The position numbers and the translations under genes were made by a program. From the NCBI RefSeq assembly GCF_002008365.1, contig NZ_MRDL01000059.1, positions 62,001 through 126,000 of the forward strand: 64,000 nt of DNA, read 5' to 3'. This document shows, in pieces, positions 17,062 to 26,511 of the stretch (its first letter is position 1; every line of letters starts with the position of its first letter). The DNA is from Rhizobium leguminosarum bv. viciae USDA 2370. GTDB taxonomy: Bacteria > Pseudomonadota > Alphaproteobacteria > Rhizobiales > Rhizobiaceae. A model generated the notes under the pieces. The model did no database searches. It had not been told where the DNA came from and saw only the letters and a program-made list of their open reading frames with translations.

Positions 17062-18270
17062 TTAACGCAGGCCGGCAACAGCCCGTTCGATGCGATCGCA
17101 TGCTTGCGTAATTGCCTCCATCGACGTTGCGATCGAGAGGCGGAAATGAGGCGATATCCCGTAGGCGGCACCCTGCAGCGCCGCGACCCCGACGCCATCC
17201 AGCAAATAGAGCACAAAATCAAGGTCTGTCTCGATTGTCTTACCTTCGGGTGTCTTCTTGCCGATGACACCGGCGCAGTTCGGAAACAGATAGAAGGCCC
17301 CATCCGGCACCAGGCAGGAAAGGCCAGGCACCGCGTTGAGCCGTGAGCACGCATAATCGCGGCGCTCTTTGTAGACCTTTACGCTTTCCGCGACGAATGA
17401 CTGATCCGAAGATAGCGCATAGGCGGCTGCGGCCTGACTGACCGACGATGGGCAGGACGACATCTGCGACTGCAGCTTGTTGATGGCTGCGATCAAGGCG
17501 GCTGGACCCGCCGCATAGCCGATACGCCATCCGGTCATGGCGTAGGACTTGGAGACGCCGTTGGTGAGCAGAACACGCTCCTTCAGTTCCGGCACGACGG
17601 CAACCAGCGTCGTCATCGGCTCGTCCTTGAACCAGACCTGGTCGTAAATGTCGTCGGAAAGCACGAAGACATGGGGATGGCGCAACAGCACCTCGCCAAG
17701 GGCTTCGAGCTCGCTCCTGTCATAGGCTGCACCCGTTGGATTGGACGGCGCGTTGAGGACCAGCCACAAGGTCTTCGGCGTGATCGCCTTTTCCAGAGCC
17801 TCCGGCGTCAGTTTGAAGCCCGCTTCCTGCGGGCATTCGACGATAACCGGCTTGCCTTCGTTGGCGATGACCATATCGGGATAGGAAACCCAGTATGGTG
17901 CGGGGATGATTACCTCGGCATCGTTTTCCACGCTCGCCATCAGCGCGAGAAACAGAATCTGCTTGGCGCCGCCGCCGACGCAGATTTCGTTGTCCGCATA
18001 GCTGAGGCCGAGCCGGCGCTGGAAGTCGCCGATGATGGCCTTGCGCAGCGCCGGCGTGCCGTTGACCGCGGTATATTTCGTTTCGCCCCTGTCGATGGCC
18101 GCGTGCGCCGCGGCCTTGATGTTATCAGGCGTGTCGAAGTCCGGCTCGCCGACGGTCAGATCGACAATATCGCGACCTGCTGCCTTCAGTTCGCGAGCCC
18201 GGGCTGCCGCAGCCGTGCTTGGCGAAACCTTGATTCTGGACACACGCGATGCAGGCACGAAAGTGCTCAT
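17062..18270 (-). CDS. Class I PLP-dependent aminotransferase (aspartate aminotransferase-like)
   Basis: 402 residues with the class I fold type: substrate strand DLTVGEPDFDTP, NAPSNPTGAAYDRSEL (cofactor Asn), SDDIYDQ (Asp/Tyr), and the Schiff-base Lys in VSKSYAMTGWRIGYAAG. The C-terminal FRLSIATS supplies the carboxylate-binding Arg. It resembles AatA-type aspartate/prephenate aminotransferases. The position between livF and lysR indicates a role in the amine step of this catabolic unit and not a general aspartate aminotransferase. The livF stop is 42 bases upstream. Confidence 0.87.
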   Translation of the reverse strand: MSTFVPASRVSRIKVSPSTAAAARARELKAAGRDIVDLTVGEPDFDTPDNIKAAAHAAIDRGETKYTAVNGTPALRKAIIGDFQRRLGLSYADNEICVGGGAKQILFLALMASVENDAEVIIPAPYWVSYPDMVIANEGKPVIVECPQEAGFKLTPEALEKAITPKTLWLVLNAPSNPTGAAYDRSELEALGEVLLRHPHVFVLSDDIYDQVWFKDEPMTTLVAVVPELKERVLLTNGVSKSYAMTGWRIGYAAGPAALIAAINKLQSQMSSCPSSVSQAAAAYALSSDQSFVAESVKVYKERRDYACSRLNAVPGLSCLVPDGAFYLFPNCAGVIGKKTPEGKTIETDLDFVLYLLDGVGVAALQGAAYGISPHFRLSIATSMEAITQACDRIERAVAGLR

Positions 18271-18312
18271 GGGGATTTCCTCGATTGTGATTCCTTGAGA
18301 GGCGAAATCGCC

Positions 18313-19056
18313 TCAGTGGACGGCTTCTGTTTCGCCGCGCATCTTCCCGGTCAGGAAAAGTTCGCCGAGTTCATCATGGGTGATGTCTTTCGGCAGGCCG
18401 TCCCAGATGACTTTGCCAAGTCTCAGAATGACCGCGCGCTGGGCCACTTCCATGGCTTTCTTGGTGTTCTGCTCGACGAGCAGGATCGTCATGCCGTCTG
18501 CATGAAGGCGAAGAAGCTCGTCGAAGACGATGCCGATCGCGGCCGGCGACAGCCCGACCGAGGGCTCGTCGACCAGCAGCACCTTCGGCCGCTGCAGCAC
18601 CGCCATCGCCACTTCGAGCAACTGCTGTTCGCCGCCGGACATATTGCCGGCGAGCGTCGCACGGCGTTTCTTGAGGATCGGAAAGAGGTCGTAGACGTAA
18701 TCGCGGTCGGCCTTCACCTTGGCGTCGCGGAGAGTATAGGCGGCCATCTGAAGATTTTCGTCGACGCTCATGACGGGAAAGTTGCAGCGCCCCTGAGGCA
18801 CGAAGGAAATCCCCTCACCCAGAATGGCTCGCGACTTGCAGCCCGCGATGTTCTTGCCGCGCCAGTCGATGTTGCCCTGCTTGATCGTGGTCATGCCATA
18901 GAGCGTTTTGAGAAGCGTCGACTTGCCCGCTCCGTTCGGCCCCATGAGCGCCACGAACTGTCCGGCGGGCACGTCGAGGTCGACGCCGTTCAGAATATCC
19001 AGATTGCCGTAACCTGCGCGCAGGTCGCGGATCAGAAGGTTCGAATTACCCGCCAA
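18313..19056 (-). CDS. livF: Branched-chain amino-acid-type ABC transporter ATPase
   Basis: 247 residues from a TTG start at 19056. This start is chosen because GGGAGG lies 6 to 7 bases upstream and it overlaps the livG stop; no ATG fits. Walker A is GPNGAGKST, the signature is MSGGEQQLLE, Walker B is VLLVDEPSVGLSP, and the H-loop region is ILLVEQN. This is the smaller, LivF-type ATPase of the high-affinity system and pairs with LivG. Confidence 0.9.
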   Translation of the reverse strand: MAGNSNLLIRDLRAGYGNLDILNGVDLDVPAGQFVALMGPNGAGKSTLLKTLYGMTTIKQGNIDWRGKNIAGCKSRAILGEGISFVPQGRCNFPVMSVDENLQMAAYTLRDAKVKADRDYVYDLFPILKKRRATLAGNMSGGEQQLLEVAMAVLQRPKVLLVDEPSVGLSPAAIGIVFDELLRLHADGMTILLVEQNTKKAMEVAQRAVILRLGKVIWDGLPKDITHDELGELFLTGKMRGETEAVH

Positions 19057-19819
19057 GATAGGCCTCCCTGACGCGTTGATCCTGAATGATATCGCCCGGC
19101 AAGCCTTCGACGAGCTTGGCTCCCTGGTCGAGCACGATGACGCGCTGGCAGATGCTGGTGACAACATCGATATTGTGTTCAATCACCAGGAAGCTCACGC
19201 CGAGCGACTTATTCGCATAGCGGATGGTGTCGACGACGCGTTCGATGATCTTCGGATTGATCCCGGCCATCGGCTCGTCCAGCAGGATGAGCTTCGGTTC
19301 AGGCATCAGCATGGATGCGAACTGGATGAGCTTCTGCTGTCCGCCCGACAGATTGCCCGCCGGCTGGTGGCGCACATCCCAGAGACCCGCCATCTTGATC
19401 AGGTCGCGGGCTCTCTCCCTGAGACCATCGATGCGCTGGCGGGACATCTTTCCGAGGCCGAAGGTCGATGCAATGGACGGGAAGGTGAACATCTGACCGG
19501 CGATTACCAGGTTCTCCTCGACATCGAGCGACTTGAAGGTGACGGTCTTCTGGAAAGATCGCAGCATGCGGCCTTCCCTCGCGATGCGGTTCAAGGACCA
19601 GCCGGTTATGTCCTGTCCATCAAGGACCACCGTGCCGGCGTCCGGCTTCGCAAGGCCTGTGCTGCAATCGAAGAAAGTCGACTTGCCGGAACCGTTCGGT
19701 CCGATCAGACCTGCGATCTCTCCTCGGTCGATGTGAATGCTGACATCGTCGACGGCCTTGACCGCGCCATAGGACTTGCTGAGGTTCTTGATCTCGAGAA
19801 GGGGAAGATGACTGGTCAT
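19046..19819 (-). CDS. livG: Branched-chain amino-acid-type ABC transporter ATPase
   Basis: 257 residues from ATG 19819, overlapping the livM stop by ATGA. Walker A GPNGSGKST, signature LSGGQQKLIQ, Walker B LILLDEPMAGINP and H-loop LVIEHNID are present. The LivG-type insertion between Walker A and the signature (about 30 residues longer than in LivF) is visible. It forms the heterodimeric ATPase with LivF. Confidence 0.9.
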   Translation of the reverse strand: MTSHLPLLEIKNLSKSYGAVKAVDDVSIHIDRGEIAGLIGPNGSGKSTFFDCSTGLAKPDAGTVVLDGQDITGWSLNRIAREGRMLRSFQKTVTFKSLDVEENLVIAGQMFTFPSIASTFGLGKMSRQRIDGLRERARDLIKMAGLWDVRHQPAGNLSGGQQKLIQFASMLMPEPKLILLDEPMAGINPKIIERVVDTIRYANKSLGVSFLVIEHNIDVVTSICQRVIVLDQGAKLVEGLPGDIIQDQRVREAYLGG

Positions 19820-20802
19820 TTCGCGCCTCCGATCGCATTCCAGAAGCGATTGATGAGTGGCGCGCAGCCCTTCTTGAACCAGAAAACGAGGACGAGAAGG
19901 CAGACGCCATAGGCGATCATGCGCAGTTCCGGTGTAATGCGCAGCGCCTCCGTCAGTCCGACGAAGAGCAGGCTTCCGAAGACAGTGCCGGAAATCATGC
20001 CCGCCCCGCCTCCGAGCACGATGATCAGCATCGTCGTCGAATAGTACATCTGGAAGGTCAGCGGGCTGACGACCGTCAGGTAATAGGCGTAAAGGCAGCC
20101 GCCGATCCCGGCAAACACGGCGCTGATCATGAAGACGATCAGCTTGTAGTGCCATGTGGGAACGCCGAGAGATTCGGCGAGGGTTTCGTTCTCACGGATC
20201 GCCACCATGTTGCGCCCGGCGGGCGAGCGGACGATTGCCCAGACGGCGAAGGTGGCGAGGGTCCCGATGATCAGGGCAAGATAGTAGAAGTTTGTCGTAC
20301 CGGACACCGTGAACGAAAGCGGGCCTAGCTCGAAGTATGGTTTTGGAATGCTCGATAGTCCCATGTCGCCGCGGGTGAGCGAGATCCAGTTCTTGGCGAT
20401 GGCCTGGCCAATGATCACGAAACCCAGGGTACACATGACAAAGGACGTCGAGCGCAGCCGCAAGGCGGGAATGCCGAGCGGAAGGGCAAGGGCCCCCGAG
20501 ACGGCGCCCGCAGCGATGAGATTGACGTAGAATGGCGTTCCATAGGTTACGGCGAGAAGACCTGCCGTATAGGCACCGATACCGAAGAACGCGGCCTGGG
20601 CCAATGACAGAAGACCGGTATACCCTACAAGCAGATTGAGCCCATGTGCCGGAAGCATGAAAATCAGGGCGATGATCAGGGAATGGGTGATGTAGCGGCT
20701 GCCGATGAACGGCGCGGCGAGTGCTAGGACAACCAGGACTGCGGCGAGCGGTATGCGAAGGTCGCGCCTGCGTGCCTGTTGAGCGGTTTCCGTCAGAGAC
20801 AT
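19816..20802 (-). CDS. livM: Branched-chain amino-acid-type ABC permease
   Basis: 328 residues, predicted to have eight to ten membrane helices. The family block NLLVGYTGLLSLAQAAFFGIGAY lies near residue 60 (split here as NLLVGYTGLLSLAQ and AAFFGIGAY). The cytoplasmic loop RSPAGRNMVAIRENETLAES, close to the ATPase coupling site, is also typical. The ATG at 20802 is chosen over an upstream start that would give an unrelated N-terminal tail. It partners LivH. Confidence 0.9.
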   Translation of the reverse strand: MSLTETAQQARRRDLRIPLAAVLVVLALAAPFIGSRYITHSLIIALIFMLPAHGLNLLVGYTGLLSLAQAAFFGIGAYTAGLLAVTYGTPFYVNLIAAGAVSGALALPLGIPALRLRSTSFVMCTLGFVIIGQAIAKNWISLTRGDMGLSSIPKPYFELGPLSFTVSGTTNFYYLALIIGTLATFAVWAIVRSPAGRNMVAIRENETLAESLGVPTWHYKLIVFMISAVFAGIGGCLYAYYLTVVSPLTFQMYYSTTMLIIVLGGGAGMISGTVFGSLLFVGLTEALRITPELRMIAYGVCLLVLVFWFKKGCAPLINRFWNAIGGAK

Positions 20803-20845
20803 GTCGAGTCCTCGGTCGTTCGAGAAAGGTCGGCGGGCGCAGCTG

Positions 20846-21718
20846 CTAGAAGCGCGCCTGCGTCGAAAAGAGGCCATGCGGTCGCCACATCAGCATCAGG
20901 ATCAACGTGGCGAAGCCGACGGTGTCGCGGAATTGCAGGCCGACATAGGTGGCGACCAAGCTCTCGGCAACGCCAAGGATCATCGCCGCGACGAAAGTGC
21001 CGCGCACATTCCCCAAACCGCCCATGATAATGATCGGCAGCGTCTTGAACGTGATCAGTTCGCCCATGCCGCCATAGACGCTGACGTTGACCGGCGCCGT
21101 CAGAACACCTGAAAGCGCGGCGAGTGCCGCCCCCAGCATGAAGGTTCGAAGCACCACCTGCGGCACATCGATGCCGACGACGCTGCAGCACTCGACGTTC
21201 TGGGAAACGGCGCGCATCGCCATTCCGAGGCGGGTGTAGCTGACCATCAGTTCGAGGCCGATGAACACCAACAGGCAGACGACGAGAATGAGAATGCGCT
21301 GCTGGGCCAGACTGAAGCCCAGGATGGAAACCGGTTCGATATAGCCTCCGGCGAAGAACTTGTAGCCTCCGCCGAAGACGAGAATGATGGTGTTCTGCAG
21401 GATCAGCGCGATGCCAAGGGTGGCGAGCACGCCCGACTCAGCGGGCGCGCCGACCATCCGGCGCATGACGAGTTGCCCGACCACATAGGCAACGGCGATT
21501 GTCGCAAGAACCCCCACGACAATCGAGGCTTCGTAGGACAGGCCGAGATAGTCGATCGCAAACCAGGCCCCGAACGTGCCGAGCATGTAGTACTCGCCGT
21601 GAGCAAAGTTGATGGCTCTCAGCACGCCGAAAATCATGGTCATGCCGACGGCGACGATTGCGTAAACGGAACCAGTGACGATTCCATTCATAGATTGCTC
21701 AACTATGGTCGAGAGCAT
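20846..21718 (-). CDS. livH: Branched-chain amino-acid-type ABC permease
   Basis: 290 residues of the LivH type. The start reads MLSTIVEQSMNGIVTGSVYAIVAVGMTMIFGV and continues into INFAHGEYYMLG, the signature loop of this permease. Hydrophobic helices fill the rest, with YTRLGMAMRAVSQN as the cytoplasmic coupling loop. It sits 21 bases after the livK stop and 43 bases before livM. Confidence 0.9.
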   Translation of the reverse strand: MLSTIVEQSMNGIVTGSVYAIVAVGMTMIFGVLRAINFAHGEYYMLGTFGAWFAIDYLGLSYEASIVVGVLATIAVAYVVGQLVMRRMVGAPAESGVLATLGIALILQNTIILVFGGGYKFFAGGYIEPVSILGFSLAQQRILILVVCLLVFIGLELMVSYTRLGMAMRAVSQNVECCSVVGIDVPQVVLRTFMLGAALAALSGVLTAPVNVSVYGGMGELITFKTLPIIIMGGLGNVRGTFVAAMILGVAESLVATYVGLQFRDTVGFATLILMLMWRPHGLFSTQARF

Positions 21719-21739
21719 GGGCGTACTCCTCCCGGCAGA

Positions 21740-22933
21740 TTAGTTGGCAGGATATTGAATGTCCGCGGTATATGCACCTTTGATGCTCGGCTTGCCGTTC
21801 TCGATCTGCAGCAAGATCATCGGCAATCGGGCCTGGTTGTGGTCGTCGAAAGTGACTTCGCCAACCGGGCTCTTATATTTGATCTTCGAGAGTGCATCGC
21901 GAACCTTCACCTTATCCGCGCTGCCGGCCTGCTTGATCGCCGTTGCGAGGAGATTGACGGTATCCCAGTGAACGTAGGCGTGGTTATTCGGGGCTTCATT
22001 GTAGGCGGCCGTGAACTTCTCGACGAAAGCCTTGCTTTCGGGCGAGTCGAACTGTGGAAGCCAAGCGGCGGCTTCGACGGCACCTTCGAGCGCCGAAGGG
22101 GCTGACTTGATGGTCTTTTCCGTGTTGAACTCGCCATTACCGATCAGCGCGACCTTGCCGGCTATTCCGAGTTCGATCATCTGGCGGGCGATGATGGGCG
22201 TCGTATCGGCGAGGCCGTACATGATGATGGCCTGGGCGCCATTGTCGCGGATCTTGGCGAGAACGCTGCGGAAGTCGACTTCGCCTTCCTTGTAGTAGTC
22301 TTCGCTGAGGATCTCTCCCTTGAAGTCAGGCAGGTATTTCTTCGTGAAGGTGATCGCCGAGCGGCCATAGTCGCTGTCGACCGAGAGCACGGCGAACTTG
22401 GTGAAGCCGCGCTGCTCTGCAGCATATTTGGCGACGATCAGCGCCCGGTTCTCATCTGTCGGATAGTTGCGATAGGTCCACTTAAAGCCGCCGACGCCGG
22501 CCTGGTAGGTGATCTTCGGATTGGACGACGCCGCATTCAGGAGAAGCACTTCGGCATCTTCCGCGACGGGCTGAATGGCGAGCGTCACCGAGCTGGAAAC
22601 ATCACCGATGATGAAGTCGACGCCATCCTGGTCAATCAGACGACGGGCGGCCGAGACGCCTTCGACCGGCGTGCCCTGGCTGTCGGCGTTGAGGAGTTCG
22701 ATCTTCATCCCATCGATGCCGCCGGCATCATTGATGTCTTTGACGGCGAGTTCGGCTCCATGCATCGAAAATGCGCCGTAGCGCGCATTCGGACCGCTCA
22801 TCGGCGCAACAAGCCCGAGTTTGATCGTCCCGTCCGCTGCCAGCGCGATCTCTGGCAGGCCGGAAACGGCAACCGACAGCGAAAGGATTGCAGTAGAAAT
22901 GAAAAGTGCTCTGCGGCTTACGGTAAGTTTCAT
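21740..22933 (-). CDS. livK: ABC transporter periplasmic binding protein, Leu/Ile/Val-type
   Basis: 397 residues from ATG 22933 (GGAGTGGGA just upstream). A Sec signal (KLTVSRRALF then a hydrophobic core) ends at about Ala-Leu-Ala-Ala near residue 30. The mature protein begins GTIKLGLVAPMSGPNARYG, the usual start of type I periplasmic binding proteins for branched-chain amino acids and amides. It is first in livKHMGF and its promoter region holds the same element as hyuA. The ligand is probably the Hyu pathway substrate (a cyclic amide, hydantoin-like or amide compound), not leucine; this is an inference from context. Confidence 0.87.
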   Translation of the reverse strand: MKLTVSRRALFISTAILSLSVAVSGLPEIALAADGTIKLGLVAPMSGPNARYGAFSMHGAELAVKDINDAGGIDGMKIELLNADSQGTPVEGVSAARRLIDQDGVDFIIGDVSSSVTLAIQPVAEDAEVLLLNAASSNPKITYQAGVGGFKWTYRNYPTDENRALIVAKYAAEQRGFTKFAVLSVDSDYGRSAITFTKKYLPDFKGEILSEDYYKEGEVDFRSVLAKIRDNGAQAIIMYGLADTTPIIARQMIELGIAGKVALIGNGEFNTEKTIKSAPSALEGAVEAAAWLPQFDSPESKAFVEKFTAAYNEAPNNHAYVHWDTVNLLATAIKQAGSADKVKVRDALSKIKYKSPVGEVTFDDHNQARLPMILLQIENGKPSIKGAYTADIQYPAN

Positions 22934-23059
22934 GTTCCCACTCCATGTTCTCGGGTGCAAACGCTTGGCATATGGCCCAGCGTACTCCTGACCGCTTTCC
23001 GCGGTTCTTGTTGTGTCAGCCCAGCGCTGACACCGTCACAGTAGGTTCAGGAAAGCGTC

Positions 23060-23112
23060 GCTGGCCAACACAACTCCACTCTGCCGCTATAGCGTTTATT
23101 TATAGCGAACCG
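23060..23112. promoter_or_regulatory. Conserved element E2 upstream of livK
   Basis: Second copy of the element found at 15951-16003. The dyad here is perfect: CGCTATA-N9-TATAGCG at 23085-23107. It is about 128 bases upstream of the livK start and in the same orientation relative to its gene as E1 is to hyuA. The rest of the 430-base gap between livK and the dehydrogenase gene (22934-23365) shows no gene. Confidence 0.65.
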
Positions 23113-23365
23113 ATCGATTCGGCATTGCGGGAATGGCTCACCGTCCAGCCGGATGAGCCGTCGGGTGATATAATGGTGATGTCGTCCCTCGTCGCTCGGA
23201 TCCTGCACTCCACTCGCGATAGGCGAGGTAGATCTTTGCTCCGATCGTCGTGAAAGGCTGCGGCGGCAATGCCGTCGGGGCAGCCAGGCGCGCGTAGACG
23301 CGTCGGCCGAGCGGATTCGATTGCTCATCGCCCGCCGAGCAGAGGTGTGAGTTCCGCGACACGTT

Positions 23366-24409
23366 TTAAAAGGTCAGTTGCACCTTGCAGGCCGCCGTGC
23401 GGTCACCGGCGAGGGTGAAGGCTGCGGTGGCTTCTTCAAGCGGCAGGCTGTGGCTGATGATCGGTCGCACATCGATCTTGCGGCTGGAGATCAACTCGAC
23501 GGCGGTCGCGAATTCCTCGTGGAAGCGCTGCGTTCCGTGGAGTTGAAGCTCCTTGCCAACGATGGCGTTGAGAGGGATCGGGACGTCTCCTGTGACGCCG
23601 ACCTGCACGATCGTTCCGCGTGGTCTGATGGCGGCAATCGCGCCGCGGATGGCCGGAGCGGCCGCCGAGCATTCGAAGACGAGGTCGAAATAGCCCTTTC
23701 CCGCCTCGTATTCCGCAAGCGCCTGGGCATTTTTGGAAACATTGATGGTGCGGCTGGCGCCCATCGCTTCGGCCCTGGTGAGCGCCGCATCCGCGAGATC
23801 GGTCACCACGATCTCGCTTGCGCCATGATAGGAGGCGACGGCAACCATCAGGGCGCCGATCGGGCCGGCGCCGGTGACCAGCACGCGTTTGCCTGTGATA
23901 TCTCCTGCGCGCGATGCCGCGTGCAGGCAGACGGATAGCGGCTCGCTGCAAGCCGCTTCCGCTGCCGTCGTCGCTGCTCCAACCTCAAAGCACTGCTTGG
24001 CCGGCACCACCAACCATTCCCGGAACATGCCCTGCTCATGCGGCAGGCGCATCGCGCTGCCCATGAAGCGCATTTCCAGGCAGTGGATCGGCATGCTTTT
24101 CTCACAATATTCGCAATGCCCGCAGGGTTGGCTGGGATTGACCGCCATTAGCGTCCCAGCCTTCAGATCGACGCCCTCGCCCGCTTGGCTCACGGTCCCC
24201 GAGGCTTCGTGGCCGGGTATAATCGGCTCGCGAACCCGGACCGGCCCGAAGCCGCCATCCTGATAATAATGCAGGTCGGAGCCGCAAATCCCTGCGGCCG
24301 CCATTTTGAGAAGCACCTCGCCGGGACCAGGGGCCGCAACCGTATCGGTCTCGATCCTGAGATCGCCCTTTTGGTAAAGCCGTGCCAGACGTGTCCGCAT
24401 CGTGTCCAT
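23366..24409 (-). CDS. Zn-dependent alcohol dehydrogenase, L-idonate 5-dehydrogenase-like
   Basis: 347 residues of the MDR superfamily with both zincs. The catalytic-zinc set is GICGSDLHYY and GHEASG; the structural-zinc Cys run is CGHCEYCEKSMPIHC. The Rossmann motif is VTGAGPIGALM. The opening ARLYQKGDLRIE and the overall pattern resemble L-idonate 5-dehydrogenase, which oxidises idonate to 5-ketogluconate. It lies directly after the TRAP genes (1-base gap), so it probably oxidises the imported sugar acid. Other MDR polyol dehydrogenases cannot be excluded. No partner idnO (5-ketogluconate reductase) is next to it. Confidence 0.75.
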   Translation of the reverse strand: MDTMRTRLARLYQKGDLRIETDTVAAPGPGEVLLKMAAAGICGSDLHYYQDGGFGPVRVREPIIPGHEASGTVSQAGEGVDLKAGTLMAVNPSQPCGHCEYCEKSMPIHCLEMRFMGSAMRLPHEQGMFREWLVVPAKQCFEVGAATTAAEAACSEPLSVCLHAASRAGDITGKRVLVTGAGPIGALMVAVASYHGASEIVVTDLADAALTRAEAMGASRTINVSKNAQALAEYEAGKGYFDLVFECSAAAPAIRGAIAAIRPRGTIVQVGVTGDVPIPLNAIVGKELQLHGTQRFHEEFATAVELISSRKIDVRPIISHSLPLEEATAAFTLAGDRTAACKVQLTF

Positions 24410-24410
24410 C

Positions 24411-25817
24411 CTATCTCAACAGTCCAAGCTGCTGCGGCAGCCACAGCGATATGGCCGGGACGAAGGTGATCAGGATCAGTGCCAGGAAGAGCGGCACCAG
24501 CCAGGGCAGGATCGCCATGGTCGTGCGTTCGACGGATAGTTTCGCGACCCTCGACAACACGAAAAGCACCATGCCGAGCGGCGGGTGCAGCAGGCCGATC
24601 ATCAGGTTCAGCGTCATGATGAGACCGAACTGGACGGGATCGATCCCGAATTTCAGGACGATCGGCAGAAGGATCGGCACGAGGATGGTAATGGCCGCGA
24701 TCGTGTCCAGGAAGCAGCCGACGAAGAGCATCAGCAAGTTCACGAGGATCAGGAAAACCCATTTGTTGTTGGTGATCGACAGGATCGCATCGGACAGCAG
24801 CTGCGCCGCCTGGCTCACCGTCAGCAGCCAGGCGAAGACCGATGCCGCGGTGACGATGAAGAGAACGGATGCCGTCGTCTCGATCGTGTCGAAACTTGCC
24901 TTGGCGAGCGTCGAGGGCGTCATCGTACGGTAACGCACCAGACCGAGGAACAGGGACCAGAGGACGGCTGCGACGGCGGCCTCCGTCGGCGTGAACCAGC
25001 CCATCGTCATGCCGCCGATCAGGATGACGGGCGTCATCAGCGCCATGACGGCGGAGAAGCGGAAATACCAGTCGAGGGCAAGAAGCAGGGCAAGGGCAAT
25101 GCCCGCCGCAACATTCATCGATACGCCCGCCTGCATCAGCAGATAGATGGCCAGCGGCACCGCCAGGACGACGACGATTTCCATCCCCGCCGACAGCAGC
25201 TGTCTCACATCGAACGGCGCGTCCGAGCCCCAACGCTTCCAATAGGCGAAGGCGGCGACAGTGATCATCATCAGCAGCGTCATGACGACGCCGGGCAGGA
25301 TGCCCGCCATGAAAAGAGCGCCGATCGAGACGTTCGCCATCATGCCGTAGATCACGAAAGGCAGCGACGGCGGGAAGATCGGACCGAGCGTTGCCGAAGC
25401 CGCCGTCACGCCGACCGCTGCCTCGACCGGATAGCCGTGATCCTTCATCGCCTTGATCTCGATCGTGCCGATACCGGCCGCATCGGCAAGCGCCGTGCCG
25501 GACATGCCGGAGAAGATGACAGAACCGATGATGTTGACTTGCGCGAGACCACCCTTCATCCAGCCGACGAGAGCAACGGCAAAGGAATAGATGCGGCCGG
25601 TGACGCCGGCCGAGTTCATCAGGTTGCCCGCGAGGATGAAGAAGGGCACGGCGAGCAACGGGAAGCTTTCGACACCGGCAATCATGCGCTGGGCGACGAT
25701 GATGTCGGGCGCGACGCCATAAAGGACGATATAAAGCACGGATGCGACGGCCATCGAGATGGCAACGGGCACCCCGACCAGCATCAGCACCAGAAACGAG
25801 CCAAGAAGAAGTAGCAT
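24411..25817 (-). CDS. TRAP transporter large permease
   Basis: 468 residues of the DctM type, with about twelve hydrophobic helices. The family signatures PFFILAGNLMNSAGVTGRIY and ADAAGIGTIEIKAM are seen, together with a hydrophobic C-terminus. It follows the small permease by 4 bases. With the binding protein and small permease genes it completes a Na+-driven import system for an organic or sugar acid. Confidence 0.9.
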   Translation of the reverse strand: MLLLLGSFLVLMLVGVPVAISMAVASVLYIVLYGVAPDIIVAQRMIAGVESFPLLAVPFFILAGNLMNSAGVTGRIYSFAVALVGWMKGGLAQVNIIGSVIFSGMSGTALADAAGIGTIEIKAMKDHGYPVEAAVGVTAASATLGPIFPPSLPFVIYGMMANVSIGALFMAGILPGVVMTLLMMITVAAFAYWKRWGSDAPFDVRQLLSAGMEIVVVLAVPLAIYLLMQAGVSMNVAAGIALALLLALDWYFRFSAVMALMTPVILIGGMTMGWFTPTEAAVAAVLWSLFLGLVRYRTMTPSTLAKASFDTIETTASVLFIVTAASVFAWLLTVSQAAQLLSDAILSITNNKWVFLILVNLLMLFVGCFLDTIAAITILVPILLPIVLKFGIDPVQFGLIMTLNLMIGLLHPPLGMVLFVLSRVAKLSVERTTMAILPWLVPLFLALILITFVPAISLWLPQQLGLLR

Positions 25818-25821
25818 CGGA

Positions 25822-26394
25822 TCAACCCTCTACGGTCTGGAATTCTTCGGGGCGCTCCAGAACGGAGTAGCCGCGGCGCATATTGGCGATGAAGACGACG
25901 ACTGCGCGGATCAGCATCAGCGCGAAGGCGACGAGAACGGCGTAGAAGACGATGTTGCGCGGCAGATCGATGGTGACCATCTGCTCGTCCGCCACGATGT
26001 CGACGTAGCGCCACATCAGATGGCAGCCATAGGCGAAGAAGCCGATGCGGACGATATCGACAAAAGTGGCGAGCACGCGCGCCAGGCCTGCAGGCATATA
26101 GTGATAGAACACATCCACCTGGATATGCCGCGACGTGCGCACGCACATGACGGAACCGAGAAAGACGACGCCGATCAGACAATTGATCGCGATTTCCTCG
26201 GTCCATGCGTAGCTGTCGTTCAGCACATAACGCGTGAAGAACTGCAGGAACACGCAACCCGCCATCAGCCAGAAGACGATCAGCGTGATCCAGTCTTCAA
26301 TGGCGTAGTCCGAGACGTTTGCGGTCGGAGCGTGCCCTTCGAACTCGTGACCGATTTCTTCGGCCGTGATTTGCGTATGAATTTCTTGCGACAT
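25822..26394 (-). CDS. TRAP transporter small permease
   Basis: 190 residues with four predicted membrane helices, the DctQ size. The Trp/Glu-rich segment YAWTEEIAINCLIGVVFLGS (with YVLNDSYAWTEE just before) is the conserved DctQ feature. It lies between the binding protein and large permease genes. Hairpins between dctP-type and dctQ-type genes (26465-26499) may reduce expression of the permeases relative to the binding protein. Confidence 0.87.
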   Translation of the reverse strand: MSQEIHTQITAEEIGHEFEGHAPTANVSDYAIEDWITLIVFWLMAGCVFLQFFTRYVLNDSYAWTEEIAINCLIGVVFLGSVMCVRTSRHIQVDVFYHYMPAGLARVLATFVDIVRIGFFAYGCHLMWRYVDIVADEQMVTIDLPRNIVFYAVLVAFALMLIRAVVVFIANMRRGYSVLERPEEFQTVEG

Positions 26395-26464
26395 GATCGG
26401 CCCTGTTCCAGTTCGGAATGAAGGAGCGCGGCGCCTGCAGCAACCAAAGTGTTACAGCGTCCTT

Positions 26465-26499
26465 GCGCGTCTGAAAGACGCGCGGCGCTGTAAGGCGCC
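26465..26499. other. Intercistronic hairpins between TRAP binding protein and permease genes
   Basis: GCGCGTCT-GAA-AGACGCGC at 26465-26483 forms an 8-bp stem with a 3-base loop. A second stem, GGCGC with GCGCC, spans 26484-26499. No T-run follows on the minus strand, so this looks like an attenuating or mRNA-stabilising structure rather than a full terminator. Confidence 0.55.
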
Positions 26500-26511
26500 G
26501 CGCCGCGAGTT

